IMG/VR virus record: IMGVR_UViG_3300025769_000096
Coordinates: 1 to 64,000 of that record
Strand: one strand, 5' to 3'
Source of the DNA: a virus
Length of the DNA stretch: 64,000 nucleotides
The notes under the pieces are model-generated. The model was given only the letters and a program-made list of their open reading frames with translations. It was not told where the DNA came from and did no database searches. Position 1 is the first letter of the stretch. Each line of letters begins with the position of its first letter. The translations under genes were made by a program, and so were the position numbers. Positions 20,497 to 29,381 of this stretch are shown here, one piece after another.

Positions 20497-20519
20497 AAAA
20501 AAAGAGACCCGAAAGTCTC
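20497..20519 (-). terminator. Rho-independent terminator
   Basis: Minus strand GAGAC / GTCTC stem with a 6-nt loop followed by seven T; ends the ParB-like gene. Directly abuts box 15. Confidence 0.85.
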
Positions 20520-20525
20520 ATTTCT

Positions 20526-21617
20526 TCACAATTTATCCAGAGGAATCAAACGATTCATAGAGCGAAGTTCTTTGTGCTTCTCATCATCAGCAAACTGGGG
20601 AATTGCGCCAATGATAGTGAAAGGACGCTCGGAAGGGAGAGCAATTTGAATTCCTGCCAACTGACTATTGATCAATTTAATAGTTTGAGCATAGAACATC
20701 TCAAGATCATTGGTAAAGTTCTTTACTTCTTCACGCAACTTGTCAGCAGTTTTTTCAGTACAGTAAAGAACAATATGAGTGTGATGACCCTGAGTAGTAT
20801 TTGCAAGAATTTGGTCAACCCAGCAGCGCCGAGCATTAGTCTTACCAGTAGAATAAAGAACCAACTGATTCTCATTCAAAGGATTGGGGGTGTCTGGAAG
20901 AGAAATTCCCAGAGATTTGACTTCTTTACAATCTTCAAGGTACTCAATCCACTCAGAACGAGTCTTATCAATAATAATTGGGTCACCATCTGGTGTAGAC
21001 TCTTTAAGAATACGATTAGAAATCTTTGTAATTGTACCCGCAATATTACTATAGAAACTTTCAATTCCAACTTCAGTATAAAGCCAGGTATCAATAGATG
21101 CCTGATCGCAGTTAAGAAGTCCTTTGCTAACCATTGCACAACCAGCAGTCACAAAGTCGTTCATATTTGCACGACGAGCAACCAAGTGATTGTTGGCAAT
21201 CAGACCATTAACAATATCAGATGCTTCTTCGTTGACTTCTTCATCATATGAGAAGATAGCAACAAGAATATATTTCCAACCCGCAACAAGTGCTGCACGA
21301 ATACGGGTACGACCATCTTTAATTTTTCCTTTAGTAGAGACGATTGGTGGGAATGGATTATAATCCCAACCGTGCTCTTCATAACTATATGCAATATCAT
21401 CAGTAGCATCATCCTTATTCTGCTCACTGCGAACTGCAACGTTATTCAATTCATCATCATAAAGTTTGTAACCAGAAATATCAATCTTGGCAAATTTTAC
21501 AAACTTTCCATATTTTTGCTTGGCATTTAGTTGTTCTTTAGACCAACGACCCTCATATTGCTTAGGATCAAGGTCTGCGCAAGTAACCTTACCGAATCCA
21601 ACTCCAGCAGTAGACAT
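20526..21617 (-). CDS. ParB-like nuclease-domain protein (363 aa)
   Basis: The segment KDGRTRIRAALVAGWKYI (about residues 108-125) is the ParB/Srx-type motif (D-G-x-x-R-x-x-A-x-x-x-x-G). The N-terminal part positions a set of conditions (NPFPPIVSTKGKI) as in ParB N-domains. The C-terminal 230 residues are unlike plasmid ParB and carry no obvious helix-turn-helix. ParB-fold proteins include CTPases, nucleases and modification enzymes; which one this is cannot be told. The start at 21617 is chosen for GGAG 9 nt upstream; 21638 is an in-frame alternative. Single gene between box 16 and a terminator. Confidence 0.75.
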   Translation of the reverse strand: MSTAGVGFGKVTCADLDPKQYEGRWSKEQLNAKQKYGKFVKFAKIDISGYKLYDDELNNVAVRSEQNKDDATDDIAYSYEEHGWDYNPFPPIVSTKGKIKDGRTRIRAALVAGWKYILVAIFSYDEEVNEEASDIVNGLIANNHLVARRANMNDFVTAGCAMVSKGLLNCDQASIDTWLYTEVGIESFYSNIAGTITKISNRILKESTPDGDPIIIDKTRSEWIEYLEDCKEVKSLGISLPDTPNPLNENQLVLYSTGKTNARRCWVDQILANTTQGHHTHIVLYCTEKTADKLREEVKNFTNDLEMFYAQTIKLINSQLAGIQIALPSERPFTIIGAIPQFADDEKHKELRSMNRLIPLDKL

Positions 21618-21683
21618 AATAATTTGCTCCAATAGCATTTTGTAAAGGATGTAAGAGAGGAAACTGCCAGAGGCATCTCCCTC

Positions 21684-21712
21684 ACATCACTAGAACATTT
21701 TAAGGGGCTCAG
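21684..21712 (-). promoter_or_regulatory. GAGCC box 16
   Basis: Minus strand CTGAGCCCCTTAAAATGT then TCTAGTGATGTGAG; the most divergent copy and the last before the late region. Confidence 0.8.
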
Positions 21713-21721
21713 TGAGATTTG

Positions 21722-22213
21722 TCAAGCATGTATGATTTCATCTGTTAACAAACGCTCACCTAATACTCTCTTCATTAACTCCAAGGATATTTGTTGAGGA
21801 CGTTCTTTCCATCCATACCAACGACTCTTCTTTCCTTGTTCATGTGGTGGTAATTTTCCTACGGAAAAGTACTGCTCCGCAGTACAGTCATAAATTTTAT
21901 CTCCATTCTGTACCCACCAGTGCTTTTCTCCTCTATAATCTTCAGCACTCATTGGGTATAGTAAATCAGTATTCATCAGATAAACTAATGCTTGACTTGA
22001 ATGATAGCAGTGACCATAACAACGATTAAACTTTATATCATCAGGATACATTAAAGACTTTCTACCTTTAAGTAAATCTGGTGATAGATTCTTGCGAATC
22101 AAACCTATCACCAAACACATATTCTTTTCGGTATATTCAAAGGGTTCAAAAGTCAATCTTCGAGTCTGAAATATCTCCTTATCTTTATATCTGTGTCTCT
22201 CTATAATCTTCAT
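21722..22213 (-). CDS. Cys-His-Asp protein, papain/transglutaminase-like (163 aa)
   Basis: Three blocks look like a catalytic triad in the order of transglutaminase and NlpC-type folds: GHCYHSSQALVYLM (Cys69), EKHWWVQ (His98) and IYDCTAEQY (Asp109). The spacing and hydrophobic helix after Cys69 fit a small papain-like protease or amidase; a tailored amidation or crosslinking role is possible. Single gene with a consensus sigma70 promoter 40-70 nt upstream, so early expression is expected. The family is an inference from motifs. Confidence 0.6.
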   Translation of the reverse strand: MKIIERHRYKDKEIFQTRRLTFEPFEYTEKNMCLVIGLIRKNLSPDLLKGRKSLMYPDDIKFNRCYGHCYHSSQALVYLMNTDLLYPMSAEDYRGEKHWWVQNGDKIYDCTAEQYFSVGKLPPHEQGKKSRWYGWKERPQQISLELMKRVLGERLLTDEIIHA

Positions 22214-22252
22214 ATAATCTTAGCTATAATTAACCTGAACCCTAACAAAGGT

Positions 22253-22281
22253 ATTCTACAGAGAAATTAGATGCTTGTCAA
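22253..22281 (-). promoter_or_regulatory. Sigma70-type promoter
   Basis: Minus strand TTGACA (22281-22276), 17-nt spacer, TAGAAT (22258-22253). Drives 21722-22213. The rest of the gap up to 22410 holds no intact gene; one frame reads NLPEEFVNIFAA then stop (about 22350-22315), perhaps a gene remnant. Confidence 0.8.
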
Positions 22282-22410
22282 GCCATTGATTTTGATGTAG
22301 AATGTTGTTACGGATTTATCAGGCAGCAAAGATGTTTACGAATTCTTCTGGAAGATTGTATTATTCTCAATTTAGTAAGAATCTTTGTTTACAATATATT
22401 CTATAAAAAT

Positions 22411-22812
22411 TTAAAGAATGTTATGAATTTCTGAAATTCCTTCATTTCTTTTTGCTTCTGCTTCAATTCTTTTTGCTTCTGCAGTAGATTCATCTCCAGA
22501 AAATTCTGCTTGGAAAGATTCTTCGATAAGAGAATCATGCTGATCAAAATAAGTCTTTATACTAGAAAATTGGTCAAATGTAATTTTTTGAACTGCTTTT
22601 TTTCCACTATTTCCATCAATGATATCTGTAATAGTTACATTATCAGGAACTTCGGATAAACAAATATCAATTCCACTAGAGTCCTGTGCCCAAATTTTTA
22701 CATCTAGACCTGGATATTCTAATACGGGATGTGTTTTTGCTTTTGCGCTATTTGTTTCGCAAAGGTAGTTTCTAGAATCGCATTCTACCCAGTAGTGCTT
22801 AATGTATTGCAT
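22411..22812 (-). CDS. Late hypothetical protein (133 aa)
   Basis: Beta-rich N-terminal part (QYIKHYWVECDSRNYLCE, VKIWAQDSSGIDICLSEV) and a helical C-terminal part with AEAKRIEAEAKRNEG. TATAAATA lies 22 nt upstream, so it belongs to the late, virion-related set. First gene beyond the early region. Could be a fibre chaperone or small virion protein; unknown. Confidence 0.7.
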   Translation of the reverse strand: MQYIKHYWVECDSRNYLCETNSAKAKTHPVLEYPGLDVKIWAQDSSGIDICLSEVPDNVTITDIIDGNSGKKAVQKITFDQFSSIKTYFDQHDSLIEESFQAEFSGDESTAEAKRIEAEAKRNEGISEIHNIL

Positions 22813-22833
22813 TTTTTTCCAGTATTTTTTAAA

Positions 22834-22841
22834 TATTTATA
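22834..22841 (-). promoter_or_regulatory. T4-type late promoter
   Basis: Minus strand TATAAATA, 22 nt upstream of the ATG at 22812, overlapping the end of the oxygenase gene. Confidence 0.8.
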
Positions 22842-23499
22842 TTACATTGATTCCATATTTATGCGACAATTCCTTGTTTATATCATCCATAGAAACAAAA
22901 CCCTTTATCGTAGACCAAGTTACTATAGAATATCTTTTTCCTCTCGTAACTGGTTCTACTCCATGAACGTAAAAATGATTTGATGGGAAACATACCATCA
23001 TTCCCGGTTCGGGTCTTATTCTAATTTTTAATTCCGGAAACACAAAATCTCCACCTTCAAAATTGTCATTTAGGAAAAATACGGTAGATATATCTCTATC
23101 TGTACTTTTTTTCCATATTTTTTCTCCTGTGGGGGATACCCAAATACTTTCACCATCCACATGAGGTTTATAATGTCCACCAATACCATATGAAAGTATT
23201 TGAGGAAATTCACTAGAATCAATCTCAATATCATAGAATGGATTTATAATTTGACTTACGCACTTTTTCAGTAGGTCTTCAATTTTTAGATACAAATTTC
23301 CTATTGGAACAATTTGAGTATCTCTGGTATTTTTATTTACGGACCAAGATATTTTTCCTGTTCTATTTGTTTCATGTGGATCAAAAATAGAAAGATCTTC
23401 TGATGCTGAAGATTCTATGTGTTGTATAAGTTCTTGTAGTCCTTCTTTGTTAATCGCATTTGGTCTAATAAGAACATAAGATAAAGGATTTTCAATCAT
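22837..23499 (-). CDS. 2-oxoglutarate/Fe(II) dioxygenase, prolyl-hydroxylase type (220 aa)
   Basis: The double-stranded beta-helix signature is complete: HVD (metal His and Asp) in GGHYKPHVDGES, the distal His in FYVHGVEP and the 2-oxoglutarate Arg in RGKRYSIVTW. GGDFVFPEL is also typical of the P4H/PKHD group. It should hydroxylate an amino-acid side chain (often Pro or Lys) using O2 and 2-oxoglutarate. It lies directly next to three fibre genes and has a CTAAATA late promoter, so fibre hydroxylation is a reasonable inference. Confidence 0.88.
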   Translation of the reverse strand: MIENPLSYVLIRPNAINKEGLQELIQHIESSASEDLSIFDPHETNRTGKISWSVNKNTRDTQIVPIGNLYLKIEDLLKKCVSQIINPFYDIEIDSSEFPQILSYGIGGHYKPHVDGESIWVSPTGEKIWKKSTDRDISTVFFLNDNFEGGDFVFPELKIRIRPEPGMMVCFPSNHFYVHGVEPVTRGKRYSIVTWSTIKGFVSMDDINKELSHKYGINVI

Positions 23500-23519
23500 A
23501 TTTTTTTTTGTTGTTGCAT

Positions 23520-23526
23520 TATTTAG
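23520..23526 (-). promoter_or_regulatory. Late promoter, CTAAATA variant
   Basis: Minus strand CTAAATAATG, 21 nt upstream of the oxygenase ATG. Confidence 0.7.
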
Positions 23527-23550
23527 ATTATGTAATTGAGATTGATGATA

Positions 23551-26373
23551 TTACAAATAAACTGGTGTTGGTGAAATTGTTGTTGACGGAAGACTAGCAC
23601 TTGATGCAGCAAGATAATATCGTCCTATACTTAAATCTGCACCAGGAGCTGCTGCTGTGGTATCAGTGGAATAAGTGACCTTATCCATTGTTGCTCTGGG
23701 AGCAGGGACTCTACCACCACCAAAGTAACCATTAGTATTATTACCTGTTGCAGCAAGAGCACGCCGTGCTAAACTTAAATCTGCACCAGGAACTGCTGCT
23801 GCGGTATCAGTGGAATAAGTGACCTTATCCATTGTTGCTACTGGACCAGGATTACCACCACCAAAGTAACCATTAGTACTATTACCTGTTGCAGCAAGAA
23901 AATAACGTCCTGAACGTAAATTCGCACCAGGAGCTGCTGCTGTGGTATCAGTGGAATAAGTGACCTTTTCCATTGTTGATCTTGAAGGCTGCCCACCACC
24001 AAAGTAACCATTAGTATTATTACCTGTTGCAGCAAGAGCATATCTTGCTACAGTTAAATTGGCATTAGTGGGTGATGATATTGTATCTGTGGAATAAGTG
24101 ACCTTATCCATTGTTGACTTTGAACCAGGATTACCACCACCAAAGTAACCATTAGTACTATTACCTGTTGCAGCAAGCCAATAGCGTGCTACACTTAAAT
24201 CCGCACCAGGAACTGCTGCTGTGGTATCTGTTGAATAAGTGACCTTATCCATTGTTGCTGTGGTAGGATTACCACCACCAAAGTAACCATTAGTAATATT
24301 ACCTGTTCCAGCAAGACCATATCTTGCTACACTTAAATTTGCACCAGGAACTGCTGCTGTGGTATCTGTGGAATAAGTGACCTTATCCATTGTTGCTACT
24401 GGACCAGTACTACCACCACCAAAGTAACCAGTGTTTGGTGCTGGTGAAATAGAGTCAAAAGTAGAAGATGTTGGAGTTGGTGCTGGAGGTTCTATTACAG
24501 GAAGTCCATTTGCCCTAGCACTTGATGCAGCAAGACGATATCGTGCTGAACTTAAATTGGCATTAGGAACTGCTGCTGTGGTATCAGTGGAATAAGTGAC
24601 CTTATCCATTGTTGCTGTGAGAGGAAAACCGCCACCAAAGTAACCATTAGTACTATTGCCTGTTGCGGCAAGAGCATAGCGTGCTGAACTTAAATTGGCA
24701 CTAGGAGCTGCTGCTGTGGTATCTGTCGAATAAGTGACCTTATCAATTGTTGCTGTGACAGTAGGGATTCTACCACCACCAAAGTAACCATTGGTACTAT
24801 TGCCTGTTGCAGCATGACGATATCGTACTACACTTAAATCTGCACCAGGAACTGCTGCTGTGGTATCTGTTGAATAAGTGACCTTATCCATTGTTGCTAC
24901 TGGACCAGGATTACCACCACCAAAGTAACCATTGGTACTATTGCCTGTTGCAGCAAGACGATATCGTGCTGAACTTAAATTGGCACTAGGAGCTGCTGCT
25001 GTGGTATCTGTTGAATAAGTGACCTTATCCATTGTTGCTACTGGACCAGGATTACCACCACCAAAGTAACCATTGGTACTATTGCCTGTTGCAGCAAGAG
25101 CATAGCGTGCTAAACTTAAATCTGCACCAGGAACTGCTGCTGTGGTATCAGTGGAATAAGTGACCTTATCCATTGTTGACTTTGAACCAGGATCACCACC
25201 ACCAAAGTAACCATTGGTACTATTACCTGTTGCAGCAAGAGCACGCCGTGCTACACTTAAATCTGCACCAGGAACTGCTGCTGTGGTATCTGTTGAATAA
25301 GTGACCTTATCCATTGTTGCTGTGGTAGGAGCACCACCACCAAAGTAACCAGTGTTTGGTGTAGGAAGAGTACCATCAGAAAATCTAGTTGCTGGAGGTT
25401 CTATTACAGGAAGACCATTTGCCCTAGCACTTGATGCAGCAAGAGCATATCTTGCTACACTTAAATCTGCACTAGAAGGAAGTGCTCCTGTGGTATCTGT
25501 TGAATAAGTGACCTTATCCATTGTTGCTGTGGTAGGAAAACCGCCACCAAAGTAACCATTGGTACTATTACCTGTTGCAGAAACATAATATCTTGCTACA
25601 CTTAAATTTGCACTAGAAGGAAGTGCTCCTGTGGTATCAGTGGAATAAGTGACCTTATCTACTAATTGTGAGCTAGGAATACCACCACCAAAGTAACCGT
25701 TGGTACTGTTGCCTGTTGCAGCAAGAGCATAGTGTGCTACACTTAAATCTGCACCAGGAACTGCTGCTGTGGTATCAGTGGAATAAGTGACCTTATCCAT
25801 TGTTGCTGTGGTAGGAGTACCACCACCAAAGTAACCATTGGTACTGTTACCTGTAGCAGCAAGATATCTACGTGCTGCACTTAAATTGGCATTAGGAACT
25901 GCTGCTGTGGTATCAGTGGAATAAGTGACCTTATCCATTGTTGATACCCCACCAGGACCACCACCACCAAAGTAACCATTGGTACTATTACCTGTTGCAG
26001 CAACACCAAAACGTGCTAAACTTAAATCTGCACCAGGAACTGCTGCTGTTGTATCGGTGGAATAAGTGACCTTATCCATTGTTGATTTTGGACCAGGATT
26101 ACCACCACCAAAGTAACCGTTGGTACCATTACCTGTTGCAGCAAGAGCTAAACGTGCTAAACTTAAATTGGCACCAGGAACTGCTGCTGTGGTATCTGTT
26201 GAATAAGTGACCTTATCCATTATTGATGTGGCAGGAACACCACCACCAAAGTAACCAGTGTTTGGAGAACTTGGGGAAGGTACTATCCAAACTTCATCCA
26301 GAGGAACCCATTGATTGGAAAATTTAAATTTAAATGCTTCTTTAAGGGAAAATATTCCTCTGATGTTGGGCAT
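23551..26373 (-). CDS. Kelch-like fibre protein 1 (940 aa)
   Basis: After a short N-terminal cap (MPNIRGIFSLKEAFKFKF ... LDEVWIVPSP) the protein consists of 18 kelch-like repeats of about 46 residues (core GYFGGG ... DKVTYSTDT ... AR ... AATGNST). They are grouped as three blocks of six, separated by linkers with ASSARANGLPVIEPPA. Six kelch repeats fit one six-bladed propeller, giving three propellers per chain. The C-terminus ends in SPTPVYL. Most variation lies in the 5-9 residues after GGG. It is probably a receptor-binding or virion surface fibre; the N-terminal cap, shared by all three paralogues, likely attaches to the baseplate. Late promoter at 26410. Confidence 0.85.
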   Translation of the reverse strand: MPNIRGIFSLKEAFKFKFSNQWVPLDEVWIVPSPSSPNTGYFGGGVPATSIMDKVTYSTDTTAAVPGANLSLARLALAATGNGTNGYFGGGNPGPKSTMDKVTYSTDTTAAVPGADLSLARFGVAATGNSTNGYFGGGGPGGVSTMDKVTYSTDTTAAVPNANLSAARRYLAATGNSTNGYFGGGTPTTATMDKVTYSTDTTAAVPGADLSVAHYALAATGNSTNGYFGGGIPSSQLVDKVTYSTDTTGALPSSANLSVARYYVSATGNSTNGYFGGGFPTTATMDKVTYSTDTTGALPSSADLSVARYALAASSARANGLPVIEPPATRFSDGTLPTPNTGYFGGGAPTTATMDKVTYSTDTTAAVPGADLSVARRALAATGNSTNGYFGGGDPGSKSTMDKVTYSTDTTAAVPGADLSLARYALAATGNSTNGYFGGGNPGPVATMDKVTYSTDTTAAAPSANLSSARYRLAATGNSTNGYFGGGNPGPVATMDKVTYSTDTTAAVPGADLSVVRYRHAATGNSTNGYFGGGRIPTVTATIDKVTYSTDTTAAAPSANLSSARYALAATGNSTNGYFGGGFPLTATMDKVTYSTDTTAAVPNANLSSARYRLAASSARANGLPVIEPPAPTPTSSTFDSISPAPNTGYFGGGSTGPVATMDKVTYSTDTTAAVPGANLSVARYGLAGTGNITNGYFGGGNPTTATMDKVTYSTDTTAAVPGADLSVARYWLAATGNSTNGYFGGGNPGSKSTMDKVTYSTDTISSPTNANLTVARYALAATGNNTNGYFGGGQPSRSTMEKVTYSTDTTAAAPGANLRSGRYFLAATGNSTNGYFGGGNPGPVATMDKVTYSTDTAAAVPGADLSLARRALAATGNNTNGYFGGGRVPAPRATMDKVTYSTDTTAAAPGADLSIGRYYLAASSASLPSTTISPTPVYL
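23580..26270 (-). repeat. 18 kelch-like coding repeats (about 140 bp each)
   Basis: Copies share long identical stretches, for example the codons for KVTYSTDTTAAVPGA and ATGNSTNGYFGGG. Ideal substrate for recombination. Confidence 0.9.
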
Positions 26374-26409
26374 GACTTAAAAATATATTTTTTATAATCT
26401 TAATATCAC

Positions 26410-26416
26410 TATTTAG
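26410..26416 (-). promoter_or_regulatory. Late promoter, CTAAATA variant
   Basis: Minus strand TCTAAATAGTG in a block homologous to those before the two other kelch fibre genes. Confidence 0.7.
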
Positions 26417-26440
26417 ATTATGTAATTGTGATTTGTGATA

Positions 26441-29317
26441 TTACAAATAAACTGGTGCTGGTGAACTTGTTACTGGAAGACCATTTGCCCTAGCACTTGA
26501 TGCAGCAAGACCATAACGTGCTAAACTTAAATCTGCACCAGGAACTGCTGCTGTGGTATCAGTGGAATAAGTGACCTTATCCATTGTTGCTAATGGGCCA
26601 GTAAGACCACCACCAAAGTAACCATTAGTACTGTTTCCTGTTGCAGCAAAAACCCAACGTGCTACACTTAAATCTGCACCAGGAGCTGCTGCTGTTGTAT
26701 CAGTGGAATAAGTGACCTTATCCATTGTTGCTACTGGACCAGGAATACCACCACCAAAGTAACCGTTGGTACTATTGCCTGTTGCAGCAAGATAAAATCT
26801 TGCTACACTTAAATTGGCACTAGGAGCTGCTGCTGTGGTATCAGTGGAATAAGTGACCTTATCCATTATTGCTGTGGTAGGAGAACCACCACCAAAGTAA
26901 CCGTTGGTACTATTGCCTGTTGCAGCAAGATAAAATCTTGCTACACTTAAATTGGCACTAGAAGGAAGTGCTCCTGTGGTATCTGTCGAATAAGTGACCT
27001 TATCCATTATTGCTGTGTTAGGAGAACCACCACCAAAGTAACCATTGGTACTATTACCTGTTGCAGCAAGATAAAAGCGTGCTACACTTAAATCTGCACT
27101 AGGAACTGCTGCTGTGGTATCTGTTGAATAAGTGACCTTATCCATTGTTGCTGTGATAGGAGAAGCACCACCACCAAAGTAACCATTGGTACTATTACCT
27201 GTTGCTGCGACGCCATAACGTGCTGCACTTAAATTGGCACCAGGAGCTGCTGCTGTTGTATCAGTGGAATAAGTGACCTTATCCATTGTTGCTACTGGAC
27301 CAGGAACACCACCACCAAAGTAACCAGTGTTTGGTGATTGAGCAGAAAAAGTAGAAGATGTTGGAGTTGGTGCTGGAGGTTCTATTACAGGAAGTCCATT
27401 TGCCCTAGCACTTGATGCGCCAAGATTTGCGCGGCCAAGACTTAAATTGGCACTAGAAGGAAGTGCTCCTGTGGTATCTGTTGAATAAGTGACCTTATCC
27501 GTTGCTGCTGTGGTAGGCTGCCCACCACCAAAGTAACCATTGGTACTGTTACCTGTTGCAGCAGGATAAGAACGTGCTACACTTAAATCTGCACCAGGAA
27601 CTGCTGCTCTGGTATCAGTGGAATAAGTGACCTTATCCATTGTTGCTGTGGTAGGAAGACCCCCACCAAAGTAACCATTGGTACTATTACCTGTTGCAGC
27701 AAGTACACGACGTGCTACACTTAAATCTGCACCAGGAACTGCTGCTGTGGTATCTGTCGAATAAGTGACCTTATCCATTGTTGTTACGTCATTGGAAGAA
27801 GACCTACCACCACCAAAGTAACCATTAGTACTATTACCTGTTGCAGCAACACCAAAACGTGCTACACTTAAATCTGCACCAGGAACTGCTGCTGTGGTAT
27901 CAGTGGAATAAGTGACCTTATCCATTGTTGATACTGCAGGAAAATCGCCACCACCAAAGTAACCATTGGTACTGTTTCCTGTTGCAGCAACACCATATTT
28001 TGCTCCACTTAAATTGGCACTAGAAGGAAGTGCTGCTGTGGTATCAGTGGAATAAGTGATTTTTTCGATTGATGAAAAACCACTACCACCACCAAAGTAA
28101 CCATCAGCACCATTACCTGTTGCAGTAAGACCATTACGTCCTACACTTAAATATGCATTAGGAACTGCTCCTGTGGTATCGTTGGAATAAGTGATCTTAT
28201 CCACTGTTGTTTTTGGACCAAAGATATCACCACTACCAAAGTAACCAGTGTTTGGAGTTGAAAAAATTCCATCAGAAAATCTATTTGGAGGCAAACTTAA
28301 AGGTTCTGAAGAAAATGTTCCTGTTGGAAGTCCATTTGCCCTAGCACTTGATGCAGCAAGAAAACCGCGTGCTACACTTAAATCTGCACCAGGAACTGCT
28401 GCTGTGGTATCTGTTGAATAAGTGACCTTATCCATTGTTGCTGTGAGAGGAAAACCACCACCACCAAAGTAACCATTGGTACTGTTGCCTGTTGCGCCAT
28501 AACCATAACGCTCTAAACTTAAATTTGCACTAGAAGGAAGTGCTCCTGTGGTATCAGTGGAATAAGTGACCTTATCCATTATTGATGCTGATGGACCAGT
28601 ACCAGCACCAAAGTAACCATTAGTACTATTACCTGTTGCAGCAAGACTATGTCGTGCTAGACTTAAATCTGCACCAGGAACTGCTGCTGTGGTATCTGTT
28701 GAATAAGTGACCTTATCCATTGTTGACCTTGAACCCGGAAGACCACCACCAAAGTAACCATTAGTACTATTACCTGTTGCAGCAAGATTAAAACGTGCCA
28801 AACTTAAATCTGCACCAGGAACTGCTGCTGTGGTATCAGTGGAATAAGTGACCTTATCCATTGTTGCTGTGGTAGAAGGGAGTCTACCACCACCAAAGTA
28901 ACCATTGGTACTATTACCTGTTGCGCCATGACTAAAACGTACTGCAGTTAAATTTGCACTAGGTGATCTTAATGTGGTCTCTGTCACATAATTTACCTTA
29001 TCCATTATTGATACCGCAGAAGGAGTGCCACCCCCACCAAAGTAACCATTATTATTATTTCCTGTAGCGGCAATATATCTACGACCACCAGTTAAATTTG
29101 CACCAGGAACTGCTACTGTGGTATCTGTTGAATAAGTGACCTTATCCATTGTTGCAGTTACGGCGGGAGTAATACCACCACCAAAATAACCAGTGTTTGG
29201 AGTAGAAGTCAAAAATGGTGAGGGTGATATCCAAACCTCATCCAGAGGAATACCATTATCAGTAACTTTTAAATTATATATTTTTTTAAATGTAAATATC
29301 CCTCTGGTATCAGGCAT
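26441..29317 (-). CDS. Kelch-like fibre protein 2 (958 aa)
   Basis: Paralogue of the neighbours, with the cap MPDTRGIFTFKKIYNLKV and LDEVWISPSP, three blocks of six repeats and the end SSPAPVYL. The first block starts with a less regular second repeat (NYVTETTLRSPSANLTAVRF), and the second block opens with two divergent repeats (GSGDIFGPKTTVDKI, GGGSGFSSIEKI). These may be older blades not yet homogenised. Late promoter at 29351. Confidence 0.85.
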   Translation of the reverse strand: MPDTRGIFTFKKIYNLKVTDNGIPLDEVWISPSPFLTSTPNTGYFGGGITPAVTATMDKVTYSTDTTVAVPGANLTGGRRYIAATGNNNNGYFGGGGTPSAVSIMDKVNYVTETTLRSPSANLTAVRFSHGATGNSTNGYFGGGRLPSTTATMDKVTYSTDTTAAVPGADLSLARFNLAATGNSTNGYFGGGLPGSRSTMDKVTYSTDTTAAVPGADLSLARHSLAATGNSTNGYFGAGTGPSASIMDKVTYSTDTTGALPSSANLSLERYGYGATGNSTNGYFGGGGFPLTATMDKVTYSTDTTAAVPGADLSVARGFLAASSARANGLPTGTFSSEPLSLPPNRFSDGIFSTPNTGYFGSGDIFGPKTTVDKITYSNDTTGAVPNAYLSVGRNGLTATGNGADGYFGGGSGFSSIEKITYSTDTTAALPSSANLSGAKYGVAATGNSTNGYFGGGDFPAVSTMDKVTYSTDTTAAVPGADLSVARFGVAATGNSTNGYFGGGRSSSNDVTTMDKVTYSTDTTAAVPGADLSVARRVLAATGNSTNGYFGGGLPTTATMDKVTYSTDTRAAVPGADLSVARSYPAATGNSTNGYFGGGQPTTAATDKVTYSTDTTGALPSSANLSLGRANLGASSARANGLPVIEPPAPTPTSSTFSAQSPNTGYFGGGVPGPVATMDKVTYSTDTTAAAPGANLSAARYGVAATGNSTNGYFGGGASPITATMDKVTYSTDTTAAVPSADLSVARFYLAATGNSTNGYFGGGSPNTAIMDKVTYSTDTTGALPSSANLSVARFYLAATGNSTNGYFGGGSPTTAIMDKVTYSTDTTAAAPSANLSVARFYLAATGNSTNGYFGGGIPGPVATMDKVTYSTDTTAAAPGADLSVARWVFAATGNSTNGYFGGGLTGPLATMDKVTYSTDTTAAVPGADLSLARYGLAASSARANGLPVTSSPAPVYL

Positions 29318-29350
29318 GATTTATTGATATTTTTTGATACTTAATATTAT

Positions 29351-29357
29351 TATTTAG
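29351..29357 (-). promoter_or_regulatory. Late promoter, CTAAATA variant
   Basis: Minus strand TCTAAATAATAATATTAAG, 34 nt upstream of the ATG at 29317; the block is nearly identical to that upstream of 32222. Confidence 0.75.
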
Positions 29358-29381
29358 ATTATGTAATTGTGATTTGTGATA

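Noticed and set aside
21697-21725. TTGACA-17-TAAAAT overlapping box 16
   Set aside because: The TTGACA carries the stop codon of the upstream gene and the pairing occurs at only this box, so it may be chance; kept in mind as a possible second promoter.
22315-22350. Short frame reading NLPEEFVNIFAA then stop
   Set aside because: Only 12 codons between stops; could be the remnant of a lost gene end, but no evidence beyond composition.
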